Assembly: GCF_047495875.1 (NCBI RefSeq)
Contig: NC_092479.1
Location: 8,764,806-8,828,805, forward strand
Length of the DNA stretch: 64,000 bases
Origin: Pithys albifrons albifrons
Taxonomy: Eukaryota > Chordata > Aves > Passeriformes > Thamnophilidae
Direction: 5' to 3'
Shown: positions 10,987 to 22,200 of the stretch, piece by piece
Layout: every line of letters starts with the position of its first letter
Position numbering within the stretch: the first letter of the stretch is position 1
Position numbers and translations under genes: made by a program
Notes under the pieces: generated by a model
What the model saw: the letters and a program-made list of their open reading frames with translations, nothing else
Told to the model about the DNA's origin: nothing
The model's database searches: none

Positions 10987-12839
10987 CGGTCACTCAGCTG
11001 CTCCAGCTCGTGCCCAGCTCTGCTGTCTCCCCACAGAGCGTCTCCCTGGCCCCCCATCTCTCTGCACCTACTGAGTCTCATCCACCTTGGCATGTCCAAA
11101 TACATTTGCTGTCCCTACTTCCAGCTTTGGAATCCTTTTTTTCATGCAATATTCTTTTCTGTGAAGTTTTCAGCTGTTCTGAGAGGTCCCAACACACCCT
11201 CCACCTTTCCCCAGCTTTGGGAGCATGTGCTTAACCTGTAATCAGCATGACTCAAAGTAACAACAGTGTCTGTCCCTGGAGCAAAAAGAAATAATCTGCT
11301 TTGTTCTGCTGCTCCCTATTCAAAGGTAAATTGCTTTTCTTCCCTCCAAGAGCAGATGCTCACTTTTTTTCTTTACCTTTTTTCCTGGTGCTTAACACAG
11401 ATTTAGGAGAAATCATGTTCCCTCAGGGCTTTTTATGGAGTTTGGGGATGGAGAAAAGTTGTGTTACTGCAGAACTTGGCATATATCTTATTATTGAGTT
11501 GTAGATCAAAGACAGTGTGCTCTTGTGCTCATCAGGGGGTGTGCTTGTTCTACATTCCTGCCCTACCTGTAGATTCCAGCCACTTTTATTTCTGTGTGTC
11601 CCCTTCCCTTGCTGTGTGCTAACCTGTTGCACATAAATTTTTCTGAACTGGGGTGTCCATGTGGGCTTTGTGTAAGTGTCCTGTGTGTTTGTGTGGTTTG
11701 GCCATGCCTGTGTCCCTGTTGGTCTGTGTGCCTCCGTTTGTGGCTCCTGCTGAGGAGGCAGCACCAGCTCAAAGGACAAACTCCAGTGCCATTCAGCAAA
11801 CTGCTGCAGCTTCCTTTGTGTCTCCTGAAGTGCAGGCATCACCTTTCTCCCCTGTAGTGGAGCTGGGGTTGATTCCTTCTGCCAGGGGCAGCTCCTGAGC
11901 AATAAAATGCCCTTACCTTCAAAACCTTCCAGTCCTCATGCCTGGGAGTGAGTAATACCTACAGCAAGTGGCAGAGCAGTTCCTGATTGCTGCTGGCACC
12001 AGAAGGCCCTGCTTGGCTGTCTGAGGAGTTCCAATTTGTGGCTTTAAAGCAGGACCGCTTCAGTTACTACAAACACACAAAAAGTACATTTCAAATCTGT
12101 TATCTTGTTTTACTGCAGTGGCTCTGAAGTTCTGAGAAATCCTGGGTGGATTTTCCACTCTGGGCTCACTCCGTCTCCATCTTTTCCCTTTGTTTCTGCC
12201 TCTGCCTCTGCCAAGATGTCACCATAATGAAGCTGCTGATGGATTCGTGGTGCCTGTGGCTGGTGCTGATGGATGGCTGCTCTGTGCTGCACACTCCAGC
12301 TGTCTGTGAGCTCTGTCAGCTGGACTGGCAGGGCCCATCACTCACTCTGGGCAGTGCTGGCTCAGCCCCACGCAGGATGTGCTGCTGTGGCACAGCCTCG
12401 TGCCCCCAGTGTGGGTGTGGGTCCTGGGCCCTGTGCCAGGCTCTCTGTGCCCCACTCTGGCTTTGAGGAGGCTGCCATGGAAGGGTGGGGAACGTGCTGC
12501 TTCTCCCTCTGCTGCTGCTTCCCTTCTGTGCACACAGAGCTGGGAAAGAGGGAGCTGTGATCTGGAGTTGTACAGGAGGGTTGGGACAGGGGCTCCTGCA
12601 CCACACAGGCACCTGCAGAGCCTCCCCACAGAGGATGGGAATGGCAAACAGGGAAAGGGAAGAGTTGGGATGGTGCTGGTACCTTTTGTTTAGTCCTCAC
12701 TTTGCCTTTTCTGGGGGTGGAATAGGCACAGTGAAGAAAGAGCCTTGGGGAAAAGGGCAATCCTTGCAAGGCAAGCAGGTGGAGCTGCACATTTGGCTGC
12801 CCTGGGATTCCAGAGACTCTCGATCATTGCCTGTGTCAG

Positions 12840-13440
12840 GAATTGGCAGCGCTGTCGTTGGGAGCCTCTGCAGCCACAGTGGAACTCCATCCTGCAGTGC
12901 CCCACGGGGACAGCACAGGCACCATCAGTCCTTCCTGGAAAGCATCCGAGGTTCTTCCTTACGAATCCTGCAGTTCCTTGCTGGAACCTCCCCGCTTTCT
13001 TTCCCTCTCACCAGGGCAATGACACCTCACCCATCTCTCTAACCCCGTCCCAGCTGTGGCCGTGGGAACACCTGGAGCGGTCCCAGCTCTCCGGGGCCGT
13101 TTTCCACAGGGTGGCAGCAGCACGCTTCCATTTCTCCACCAGAGTGATCCCACTTGGGCGCTTCTCCGTCAAGGTTCTGGCTGGGATTAAAACTGATAAG
13201 TGTTTCTAGGAGGGAGAGAAGGGATTTGCATGAGCTCCGTGCAGGCAGCGCACACCCCAGCTGAGCATCCTAACAGGGCTGAGGACAGCGGGCAGCCACA
13301 CGCGGGATGGTCCCGCTCCTTCCCAACACAGCGAGAACTTCCCCTCTGGATCAGCCCTCGTGGTGTGCTCCCCCCTGCACAGAAACCCCTCGGGCTGGGA
13401 GAGAGCCTGAGTTTCCCAGAGGCTGAAACTGCGAAATGAC
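12840..13440. promoter_or_regulatory. Weak CpG-enriched patch
   Basis: Roughly twenty CpG sites fall in this 600-bp stretch, clearly more than in the surrounding DNA (for example GCAGCGCTGTCGTTGG, GAGCGGTCCC, CTCCGGGGCCG, CACACGCGGGATGG). It directly precedes an AT-rich block that looks constrained. A weak or ancestral CpG island, an alternative promoter or a GC-rich exon could each explain it. Hand counting only; no observed/expected ratio was computed. Confidence 0.35.
13015..13209 (+). other. Exon-like open segment after a strong splice acceptor
   Basis: A pyrimidine-rich tract ending CTTTCCCTCTCACCAG precedes GGCAATGACACC. The frame then stays open for 64 codons to a TAG at 13207-13209, reading GNDTSPISLTPSQLWPW at the start and LGRFSVKVLAGIKTDKCF at the end. 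It overlaps the CpG-enriched patch, which raises the chance of open frames in any case. I recognise no domain and see no good donor or nearby AATAAA. It could be a terminal coding exon, a non-coding RNA exon or chance. Confidence 0.2.
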
Positions 13441-13630
13441 AGATGAAATTTTTATTATGATGATTTTTATTTTTGTGTCTGGGTTTGAAATGATGGTGAA
13501 AATTCCCAACAAAAATACCTCATGAATATTCAATTGCAGTGCCAGCAACACTTTGCAGTCATGGATTATTTATACACGAAATAACCAAAGCTTCATAAAT
13601 AATGAAATAGCAGGAATCTCGGCGGTGGTT
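13440..13630. promoter_or_regulatory. AT-rich block, candidate conserved non-coding element
   Basis: A sharp switch to AT-rich sequence with repeated TTTATTATGATGATTTTTAT, CATGAATATTCAATTG, GATTATTTATACACGAAATA and CTTCATAAATAATG runs. Such TAAT/ATTA-dense, low-complexity-free sequence is typical of vertebrate developmental enhancers. Only base composition and motif density support this. No protein binding or conservation can be shown from one sequence. Confidence 0.3.
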
Positions 13631-16073
13631 TATGTTGCCCACAGCCAGCACGGGGCGGGGATGTGTCTGTAGCTCACTGAGGGGCTGTCTGAGCCCCTGG
13701 CAGGACGGGAGGGGTGCCCAGGGCACAGGCAGCAGCACACAGTGTGCAGTCCTGGAGCTGTGGATGTGCACAAGGAAGGGCTTCCTTTCCTCCAGCCCTT
13801 GTGGGTGCATCTGGTGCAGAGGATTTATGGCACAGCATGAAGCATGTCTGGTTTGGAGGGCAGAGAGGGGAGCACCTGCAGAGGGGTTGCTGCAAGGGGA
13901 GGAAACTTTCAGCCAGGACATGTCGCTCGTGGGCAGGGAGGTGAAACACTTGGCTGCCTTTGGCTTGGTGTGGCTTGGTGGCAGCTGTCTCTGTGGCCAT
14001 GAACACATGGGATATGTCCATGAGGGACTCCTGTTACCAGCAGGCCATCAGGCTGTTTAAGGCAAGGAAGCCCTCACTTCTCAGACTGGGCTCTGATTGA
14101 TCTGTGCTCGGGGGTGTCAGACCATCCAAAGCCCCGTGTTGGCAGAGTTAATGATCCCCCTCTGGGAAGGGCTTGAGGTGACCCAAGGGGCACAGGTAAA
14201 GGACAGGACTTTCCCTCCAGCTAGAGCAGCAGCCACTTGCAGGCTTCTCCTCTCTCAGTAAAGCTGTGCTTGAATTCCCAGGACAAATCTGCTGTTCCCA
14301 TTCCCCAGCTGAACAGAGGCGTGTGCCACGGAGCTCGTTGTACCAGCAGGAAGCATCATCTGGGGAATGTCCAACAGGGCTGCTCCTCTCCAGCCTAACC
14401 CCATGTCCAGGCAATAACAAAGCAGAGTCACACTCATTTCCTCATCCCCAGACAGCAATGTGAGCTCTGGTCTTTGCAGACTCCTCTGCTCTCAGGAGGA
14501 AGGTTCTTGTGCCCAGTTGGCTTTGCTGGGTACCCCAGTCCTGGGGGATGCACTGAGAGGGCTGAGCCCTGCACTGCCCATGGTCTTCCCTGCTTTCCTG
14601 GAGGTCTGTTCTGGTGTCCCTGTCCCTACCCCTTCCACGGGGCAGGACTACATGCCCAATCAGGGAAAGTGTCACTGGGTGCTCTGGGGTGATTCATCAC
14701 TCCAGTTTGGTGGCAGTGTGTTTATCCCCCACCAGCCCACCCGGCAAGAGGAGAGAGATAAATTGCTGTCATCTCTTTTTATGGAACATATAATCAGGTG
14801 GTAACATGGAGCGTTGCCTGGGCTCAAAGTCATCCAGGATGAATTATTCATTCCCTTAAAATGTCTTGAAAGGAAAGGGAAACTGTCTCCCTGACACAGC
14901 ATCTCCTCCTGGCATTGCTGCCAGGGGGTTTGCTTGAGGAGCCCTGTCCTGACCAGAGGGCTCCCCACCAGACCCAGGCCCTTCTGCAGCTCTCTGAAGG
15001 CTGACACAGCCCCTCTGCTCTGCTCCAGGGGCAAAGAGGGATCTCCCTGCTCATGGTTTGGGGACAGGCTTAAATGTTGATCAGCATCCTCCTGAGAGCT
15101 TGTCAGGGGGCCTTGGAGCACACCCAGGCCTTCCTGGGCTGGATCTTTGTGCACGGGAGAGCTTTAACTCCTCTCTGGGATGCTCACTGAAGGATCCTCT
15201 CTGTTACCCCCCTGGGAAGGTCTGTCCCAGGGAAGCTGCCCCCTGCACACAGAGAGGCTCCTCACAGTGAGCTCCAGAGGGCCGTGGTCCTCTGAGAAAA
15301 AAGGGTGAGCTGAGCAATTGTCCAGCCAGGGCCACCCCTGTGTCCTGCAGGAGCAGGAATCAGCTCCTCAGGGACTGCCTCTCCTGCTGCCTGCTCTGTG
15401 TGTGAGGCCAAGGCAGAGGTTCTGATACCTTAAACCCCAATGTCCTCCTTTTGGATCCCTCAGTTGGAACTGACCAAAGCTTTGACTGTTTTTTTTCCCC
15501 TGAACCATCTTCTCTGTAAAAGTGAGAGGTTTCCTGAAGAAGGAACAGTTTATATAATAATCCTGGCAGAGCAGGCAGCAGCTTGGCAGCGTGTCTGGGG
15601 CTGCTGAGTCACTGGAGCAGAACTTACATCTCCCATGGGACAGCTTTGCTGCTCAGGTTTACTTGTCTCGCCAAAAATTTCACCCAAGACTCTTTCTCAG
15701 TATTTTCAGCATTTTAATGAAAAGTGTGGGGATTTTACCCACTGGAAAATGGTTTTTAATTAAAAATGTCCTGGAAAATGTTAGTAATTGACAAATATGG
15801 ACTTTTCATGATTCTCCGTCTGGTTATTTGGAATAATAATCAGCTTTTTGGATTTACCAAAACAGAACTTTTCAGGGTAAAACACAGGTTTGTTTTTCTG
15901 TGTATTGAAAAATATTGGCTGTGATTCTGTGAAAAGTTTTGAAAGAACTGTAAACCAGCTCTTCCATTTCCCATCTCAGCTAACAAGGAAGAATAAAAAT
16001 GCTCTTGATAAAGAGAAAATTGCTCTGTATCCACTTTGTCCATGTAACTAATCTGCTGCTCATCTCTTTCCAG

Positions 16074-16181
16074 AGGAATAATATTGGGAAGCAGAAGCTG
16101 CTGTGAAGAAGAAAGATTCTGTATCCTTATTATTGGAGAAGGAGGAGAAGGAGGATCTCTGTATGTTCCAGTGGCCTCCAG
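16074..16181 (+). other. Candidate internal exon, 108 nt
   Basis: A good acceptor (CTGCTCATCTCTTTCCAG) is followed by 108 nt and a donor-like CCAG|GTAGGA. One frame is open throughout, leaving 1 nt before and 2 nt after 35 codons; the peptide begins GIILGSRSCCEEERF and ends GGSLYVPVAS. The other two frames have early stops. The peptide is unfamiliar, and the middle is a purine-rich GAAGGAGGAGAAGGAGGA run that could also be an exonic splicing enhancer in a non-coding transcript. Confidence 0.22.
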
Positions 16182-19100
16182 GTAGGAGGTGCAGCTCATG
16201 GCAAAGATGTTTCTGGGGGGCTTGCTTTGTGCTGTTCATTCTTTCTGGGCAGAGGGTCTTTTTTGTTTGCTTTCCACTCATTTATCTTCACTTTAAATCC
16301 AATAAGAGGAAAAAAAATCTTTCTGCTACAAGGTCTGAGCTCCACTCAGGAGCCTGGAGAGCTGGGGCAGTTCCCCTTTGCCACCCAGGTAATTCAATTT
16401 ACAAGGAGTTCTGAGGAAATGGTGAAGGAAGCACGAACTTGTTACATCCATGGAGAAATGAGTTCTCAAAAAAAAACCTGCTGAAAGAAACAGGGAAGGC
16501 AAAAGGAGCAAAACCAAATGAGAAAGGTTATAAACACATTGAGCTGGGCTTCCCTAATGCAGAGCTTGGAGCTGTCTCTGCTATAAATTGTATTGATTGA
16601 GAAACCTATTGGAGCTTCCTGCTGCTATCAATTACTTTGCACTTACTGCTTTCTTTACCTGCTGGGCAGCTGATGGTCTGACAGAGCTGAAGCCCCAAGT
16701 CTCTTAACCCAGAGCTCAGGAGAGCTGGAGAACAGAAGGAACTGATTTCCCCCACTGGAAGGACAAACAGCCCACCTGGCTCCTGTGGCTGTGCCTTTCC
16801 TGGAGTCTGAGCTGGGATGGGAAGAGTCTGGAGCCTCCAATTCCTGCCCCTTCCCTCAGGCTCTCCGGTGCTGAAGGGAATGATTGGCTGTTCTGGCTCA
16901 TTCTTTATATAGATATCACTCTCTCTCAAAGATCAAAAATAAAGGCAAGTCTGGCTTCTCTTTTCCAAATTCAGACCTCCAGAATCAGAGCAGCCTACAG
17001 GATTTTCTTGGCTACAATCCAATAAAATGGAAATGAACAGTCAAGTTGTTGAAAAGGCTTTGAAAACCTCAGCCTAAGCCTTTAAAAGTCCATTTACTTT
17101 CTCACTGCTCTGACTTCAGGTCATCTTGGGCTCTTGACTTCACTAACTGCTTTAAAACTACCTTGAAATTCTCCTCTCTTTTATCCTATGGGATTTGTCT
17201 TTCTCTGCCTTTTTCCTCTGACCCTTCATAAATCCTGGCTTTCCCCCCCCTTGCCCAGAGGCAGAGATGCTGGGCAGGGGCAGGGAGGGTGTGCCTGGCT
17301 CAGAGTGTGCCCCTGGCGTGCCCTGCAGCCACAGCACCTCAGGCTGCTCTCCCTGCTCCCTGCCAAGCTGAGCTGGGCTGGATGATGGATGGATGGATGC
17401 TGAGAGAGCTGATCTTACAGGGGCAGTGCAGGGAACCTGCCAGCCCTGCCTGCCCAAGGCTCTGGGGTGGGCCCAGCACTGCCCTGTGCTGGGGGGGAGC
17501 AGCTGAGGAGCCAGGGGGGCTGCTCAAACATTGCCCATTTCCATGTGCTCACTGTGAACTTGGCACTATTTAATCTTCTCTTATCAACCCTGATAAAGGA
17601 ACAACATGCCACAAGCTATTTTGTTGTGTTCAGAAGTCAATTGAGCCTTTCACAGCTGCAGTGAAAAGCCTGGGCATTTGACCCAGGTATGCTTATAAAA
17701 ATTTCCTGTTTTCTCAGCCAGTTTCATGAGTTATAAAGTGTTTGACTTAGATTTGAATTCAAGGGATTTAAAGAAATTTGACTTTTAGGGTACTGTTTTT
17801 GATACCCTGTGCTGTGACCGTGGCTCAGAATGGTGTGAAGGCACTGGAAGTTCATCCAAAGCCTCCCCTACACTTTCAGTTGGATTTGTGGGTCTTTACT
17901 TTTTTCCTGGTCTTTTGTACCAAGGGCTCTTGTGCTGTTTTCTTCTGAAGAGACAACTGCATTGTGTTTACACAGACAAAAAGAGACCTTTTAATGCAAA
18001 AAAGCTCAACATGACTATATATTGCAAAAAGATGTTATTTGATATGCAAAAAAAAAAAGGCAGTGGTAATTTGGTTTCACTTGTTACAAGTGCAGTATGA
18101 ACTCGTGAATTTGATAATGGATATGAGTGTTATCTTTCTGTTTAAAATTGTGACAATGTCACCCACAGACTTGTCACAGTTACTGCTCAACTCTTTGCAC
18201 GTTGGCAAGTCACTGTGGCAAAGGAGATTGAAGTCAGGTGTGCTGGGCCAAAATTGATCAGTCCAAAAGCATTTGCTGAGGTCCTTTATGGGCAGGGCAC
18301 AGGTATGGACTGAGGGACTGGTGAGACTCTCTGACCTGCCTGTCAGAGGGCAGTGAACACACTGGCACCTGCCCAGGCTGCTGCCAGTTCACCTGCCCAG
18401 GTGTGCTCCTCCCAACTGCCACACTGAGGTTGTAGTGCCTGTAACCAGGCCTGAAGTGACAGCCACGAGCTGCAGCCCCTCGACCTTGCCCGTGCTCTGG
18501 GTGGATTCCCTCCCTGTGCCAGGCCCCAGAGTGTCAGTCAATGCTCCCCCCCTGGCAGGTGCAGAAAGGTCAGATTTGCATAAAGTGGCCAGTGTAAATT
18601 CCTCCTGTTTGTTGTCACCTCTTCTCTCCAACTGGGAATTCCAAGGCAGAGATGAATGTCAGCTGGAAACAGCAGTTCAGTGTCAGCAGTTAATCTCTTC
18701 CTGCTATTTCCCTGTACTCACTTTGTGCTGCTCTTCACCACACGGATCAGCCAATCTCCTCTTGTGTGAACCTTTCATTACTGGGCCCTTCTGTTACTGC
18801 TTTGCTTACAGTCTTGACTCTCCTTTTATGTTTGCTGTTTGTAAATTAAGTTCTTCCCAACTGGTAAATCACTGCTGAAATGGTTGTGTGAAACAGCCTG
18901 TTACCAGTTTCATTCCCTGAATGGCTCTGCTCCTGAGCCCAGGGGTGAGGAATCACAGAGATTCTGGTTTATGTGTTTGTCTCACAGCAATCCTGCTCGG
19001 GAACTGTTGGCTCCTGGGGGCACCACTGCTCCAGAGCAGAGTGAGAGCCTCTTGGGGGGCTCCAGGTCTTCAGGTCTTTGATTTGGACACTCATTGAAGG

Positions 19101-22100
19101 ATATGCTGCTGGTGCACCCTGTGATGTGTTGGGCTGTGATGGTTGAAAACCCTTCTCTCAGTGAGAGCAGGGACCCCCCAGTTCCTGTGCCTGCAACTCT
19201 CTCTGGCTGGCAGAGGTCCCTTTAAATGACCCTTTTCTCCAGTACCATCTCTCTGATGTTTTTACAAGTTTCCTTTGCTTATTCTGACTCTTCTCAGTGA
19301 TCTGCTCCAGCTCTGGTTACCTTTTTTTACCTCATTTTCCTCTTCTCCCTCTTTCTCTCTCTCTCACACACAGAGCCACAGTAAAGCTGTGTCTTAGCTC
19401 AGATCAACCTGTCCTTGTTCCTCCATTGCTTCAGTTTGTGCCAAGCAGACACATGTGAGTGTTCTTTGCCCGAGCCTGGCTCAGGGACAGCTGCTCTTCC
19501 CCCTGTGCCAACGAGATTTGCCCCAGCCCACAGAGCCAGGCCCATATTGCCACCTCCCTTCTGCTCTGCCCATGTGCCACAGTGATCCTGCCTTCCAACC
19601 AGCCACCTGCCCCCTGTTTTTTCCAGCTTTCTCCATCTGTTCTCAGTGGAGTCCCCAAGTCCTTGAGAGCTTTTCCCGGCTGGTGTGAACCCGATTGCTC
19701 TGCACCCTCGGAATAAACGGTGCCATTGCTCTGGCAGTTCCCCAGGGACAGTCTGGCCCTTCCCAAAGGACAGTCTGGCCCTTCCCTCTGGCCTGGGCTG
19801 GGGGTGGTTCCTGCTCTGTGTGCCCCTCTGGAATGGGTTAAACCCACACAATTTCAGGCAGCCTCTCCAGGGCTGCTCTGGCTGCTTCCAGCAAGAGGGA
19901 GGAGATGAAAGGAACAGATCAGTAATTTGGTTCTAAATCACTTCCCCAACAAAGCCAGTGCTGAAGGTCACTTGTAATGAAGCTGTCACAGGGTGAGGCC
20001 TCACGAGCAGGGAGGGAAGGAGGAAAAGGAGAATGAGCTGGAGATGAGTTCATGGTAATTTTGACTCAATGTCACTGGATACAGGTGTTTGGGTTGGAGT
20101 TGGGGGCAATAACAGGAAGGTCAGGGCAGAGGAACTGCTTGTGTGGCAGGAGAGATGCAGAACCCTTTGAGGGTGCCCAGCCCTGCCTGCCTGGGAACCT
20201 CTGAGCATCCCTGAGCTCTGGGGGGAGGAAAGGACGAGCTGGACCCACTGGGCCCCTCTGACTCCTCCAAACTGGCCAGGCACAGTCACCCCCTCAGGAG
20301 GGTGTGCGTGGAGGTTTGAAGCTCCAGTCTGGAGACCCCAAATCCCTTCCCACAGCAGGGTGTGGGTGTGCAGAAAAGGAGCCCTGATTTGCAGGGAAAT
20401 GAGCAAACAGCATTTCTTAATCAGAAACATTTTAGACTGCTAAAAATACTTATTTTTTAACATTTAGAATTTATGCCTTCAAACAAGAAGTTAATTCACC
20501 AAAAAAAGTAAATACATCTTTTGAAGGTTGACATAAAATTACTTGGTCTAAAATTATTGCAAAGAAACCTATTGATTAACCCAGCCTGAATTTTTTTTAA
20601 GTGAGAAGTTTAGGCTCAGGAAGACTCTTCTGTGGTATTTGATCTTCCATCTGGTTTCAGAGTGGAAATTATTGTTTGTCAAGTTTGACATTCTCTGGCT
20701 TCCATCTGAGGCTAGCACTGTGTCTGGCTGTGGGCTGCCTCATTCAATTTGATGCCTCTTTTCCAGAATTATTTCCCCTGGGATTTCCCAGAAAAGCACT
20801 GCAGAGAGAGGAGTGGGAGTGAGGAAAGGAAGAACTAACAAGGTTCCCCCCTGGCACATCCCTGGGAGCTGCAGAGATCTCCAAGGGGGGGTGATGGGGT
20901 GGGTCTGTCTTTATGGTGACCCTGCTGGGCGCATCACAGTGACTGTTCATTGCAATCCATGGCAGGAGTTGTGAAATTTAGTGTGAAAACATTTCTAGTT
21001 GGTGTCCCTGAACCAAACTCCCTCCCTCCTTCTCTCCCACCACCACAGATTCCCTGTGATCTCTGCAGAACCTGGTCCCCAGCCCCAAGGGAGCAGTAAT
21101 TTAACTTGGCACTTGGCCCCTGACTCAGGCTGGTATTTATACTGACAGGGTGGGAAGAGGGAGGGAAATGGTGCACCTGCTGGGCTTTACAGTGCCTGTT
21201 TGGCAGCACTGAAGTTCTCTGGGAAAAGACTTCAGGAAGGAGAAGCAGGAGGTAAATATCTTTCCTCTTTGGAGAGAAGAATTGGTTTTGTATTGTGAGA
21301 GATTTCCATGGCAAAGTTCAGGAGGAACTTTTTGAACTCTCAGACAGGGAAATTTTAAAGCATAACCACAGATTTGGGGAGGTTTCCTCCACAAATGGTG
21401 GTGTGTCTCCTGGGTGCAGAGCCCTCTGGGGAGGGCTTGGGCCACTGGTGAGGAAGGGTCACCCTTTCTGGCAGTGTTTGACAGTTGCTTCACTGTGGTG
21501 TGACAAACTGCATGAGGAACCAGGCATGGACTAGACTTCCAAGTGTCTTGCAGGACTTCTGGAATGAAGCTTGAAGCCTTGAGGGTGTTTTGTCATGGGC
21601 TTTTGCTGGGGGATGATCTCAAGTGCTGCTGGTGTGGACATCACAAAGCCAGTGTCCTTGGAGAACTTATCATCCCAACTTCTTCAACCACTGGGCACTC
21701 CCAGAGGGCTGCAGACAGGACAGTGTAATGAAGAACTGCCTGCTGGAGCTTTTCTAGGCAGCCCCTGCCTCTGTGTAAAGCTCTGGACGTGTGGCCAATA
21801 AAGTCACCACTTGTGTGTGCAAATGGGAGAGGAGTGGGATGGAGAGAGCTGCACCCTTGGAGAGTGGGGCTGTGCTCAGTGCAAGGCATCAGGAGCTGAG
21901 CAGCTGGAGGCTGTTGGGCAGCCTTGGCCTCTGCTGAGCAAGTGTGGTTGTCTCTAGAGCTCTCAGCTACATTTGTGCTGAGGAAGGGTGTAAATCTCAT
22001 GGGTTCAAGTCCTTGGTGGATAATTATTGCCTCCTTCTTCTGCTCCCTCTCCCCATCCCCTCCTGCCCTGCATGTAGACCCTGTTCACAGGCTGTAAGTG

Positions 22101-22143
22101 GATGCAATGCTGTGCTTAATGTGGAGAGACACCTTCTAATCAG

Positions 22144-22200
22144 GTGAGGCACAGAGTGGGAGGTGAGGCACAGAGTGGGAGGTGAGGCACAGAGTGGGAG
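22144..22200. repeat. 19-bp triplicate
   Basis: GTGAGGCACAGAGTGGGAG is repeated three times at exactly 19-bp spacing (starts 22144, 22163, 22182) with no differences between copies. It is too short to call a full minisatellite but is clearly tandem. Confidence 0.93.

Noticed and set aside
10302..11241. Frames of 212-267 codons across the 52-bp and 38-bp arrays
   Set aside because: The periodic peptides follow the repeat units exactly and disappear outside them.
11423..11902. 159-codon minus-strand frame with a CAG|GTAGGG site inside
   Set aside because: Composition is not low-complexity, but I see no domain, no clear acceptor and no homologue by memory; left as unassigned.
19360..19380. CTCTCTCTCTCACACACAG as a microsatellite or splice acceptor
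   Set aside because: Very short tract, no open frame or donor following it.
21980..22020. GGGTTCAAGTCC resembling a tRNA B box
   Set aside because: The flanks do not pair as a T arm or acceptor stem and no A box lies at the right distance upstream.
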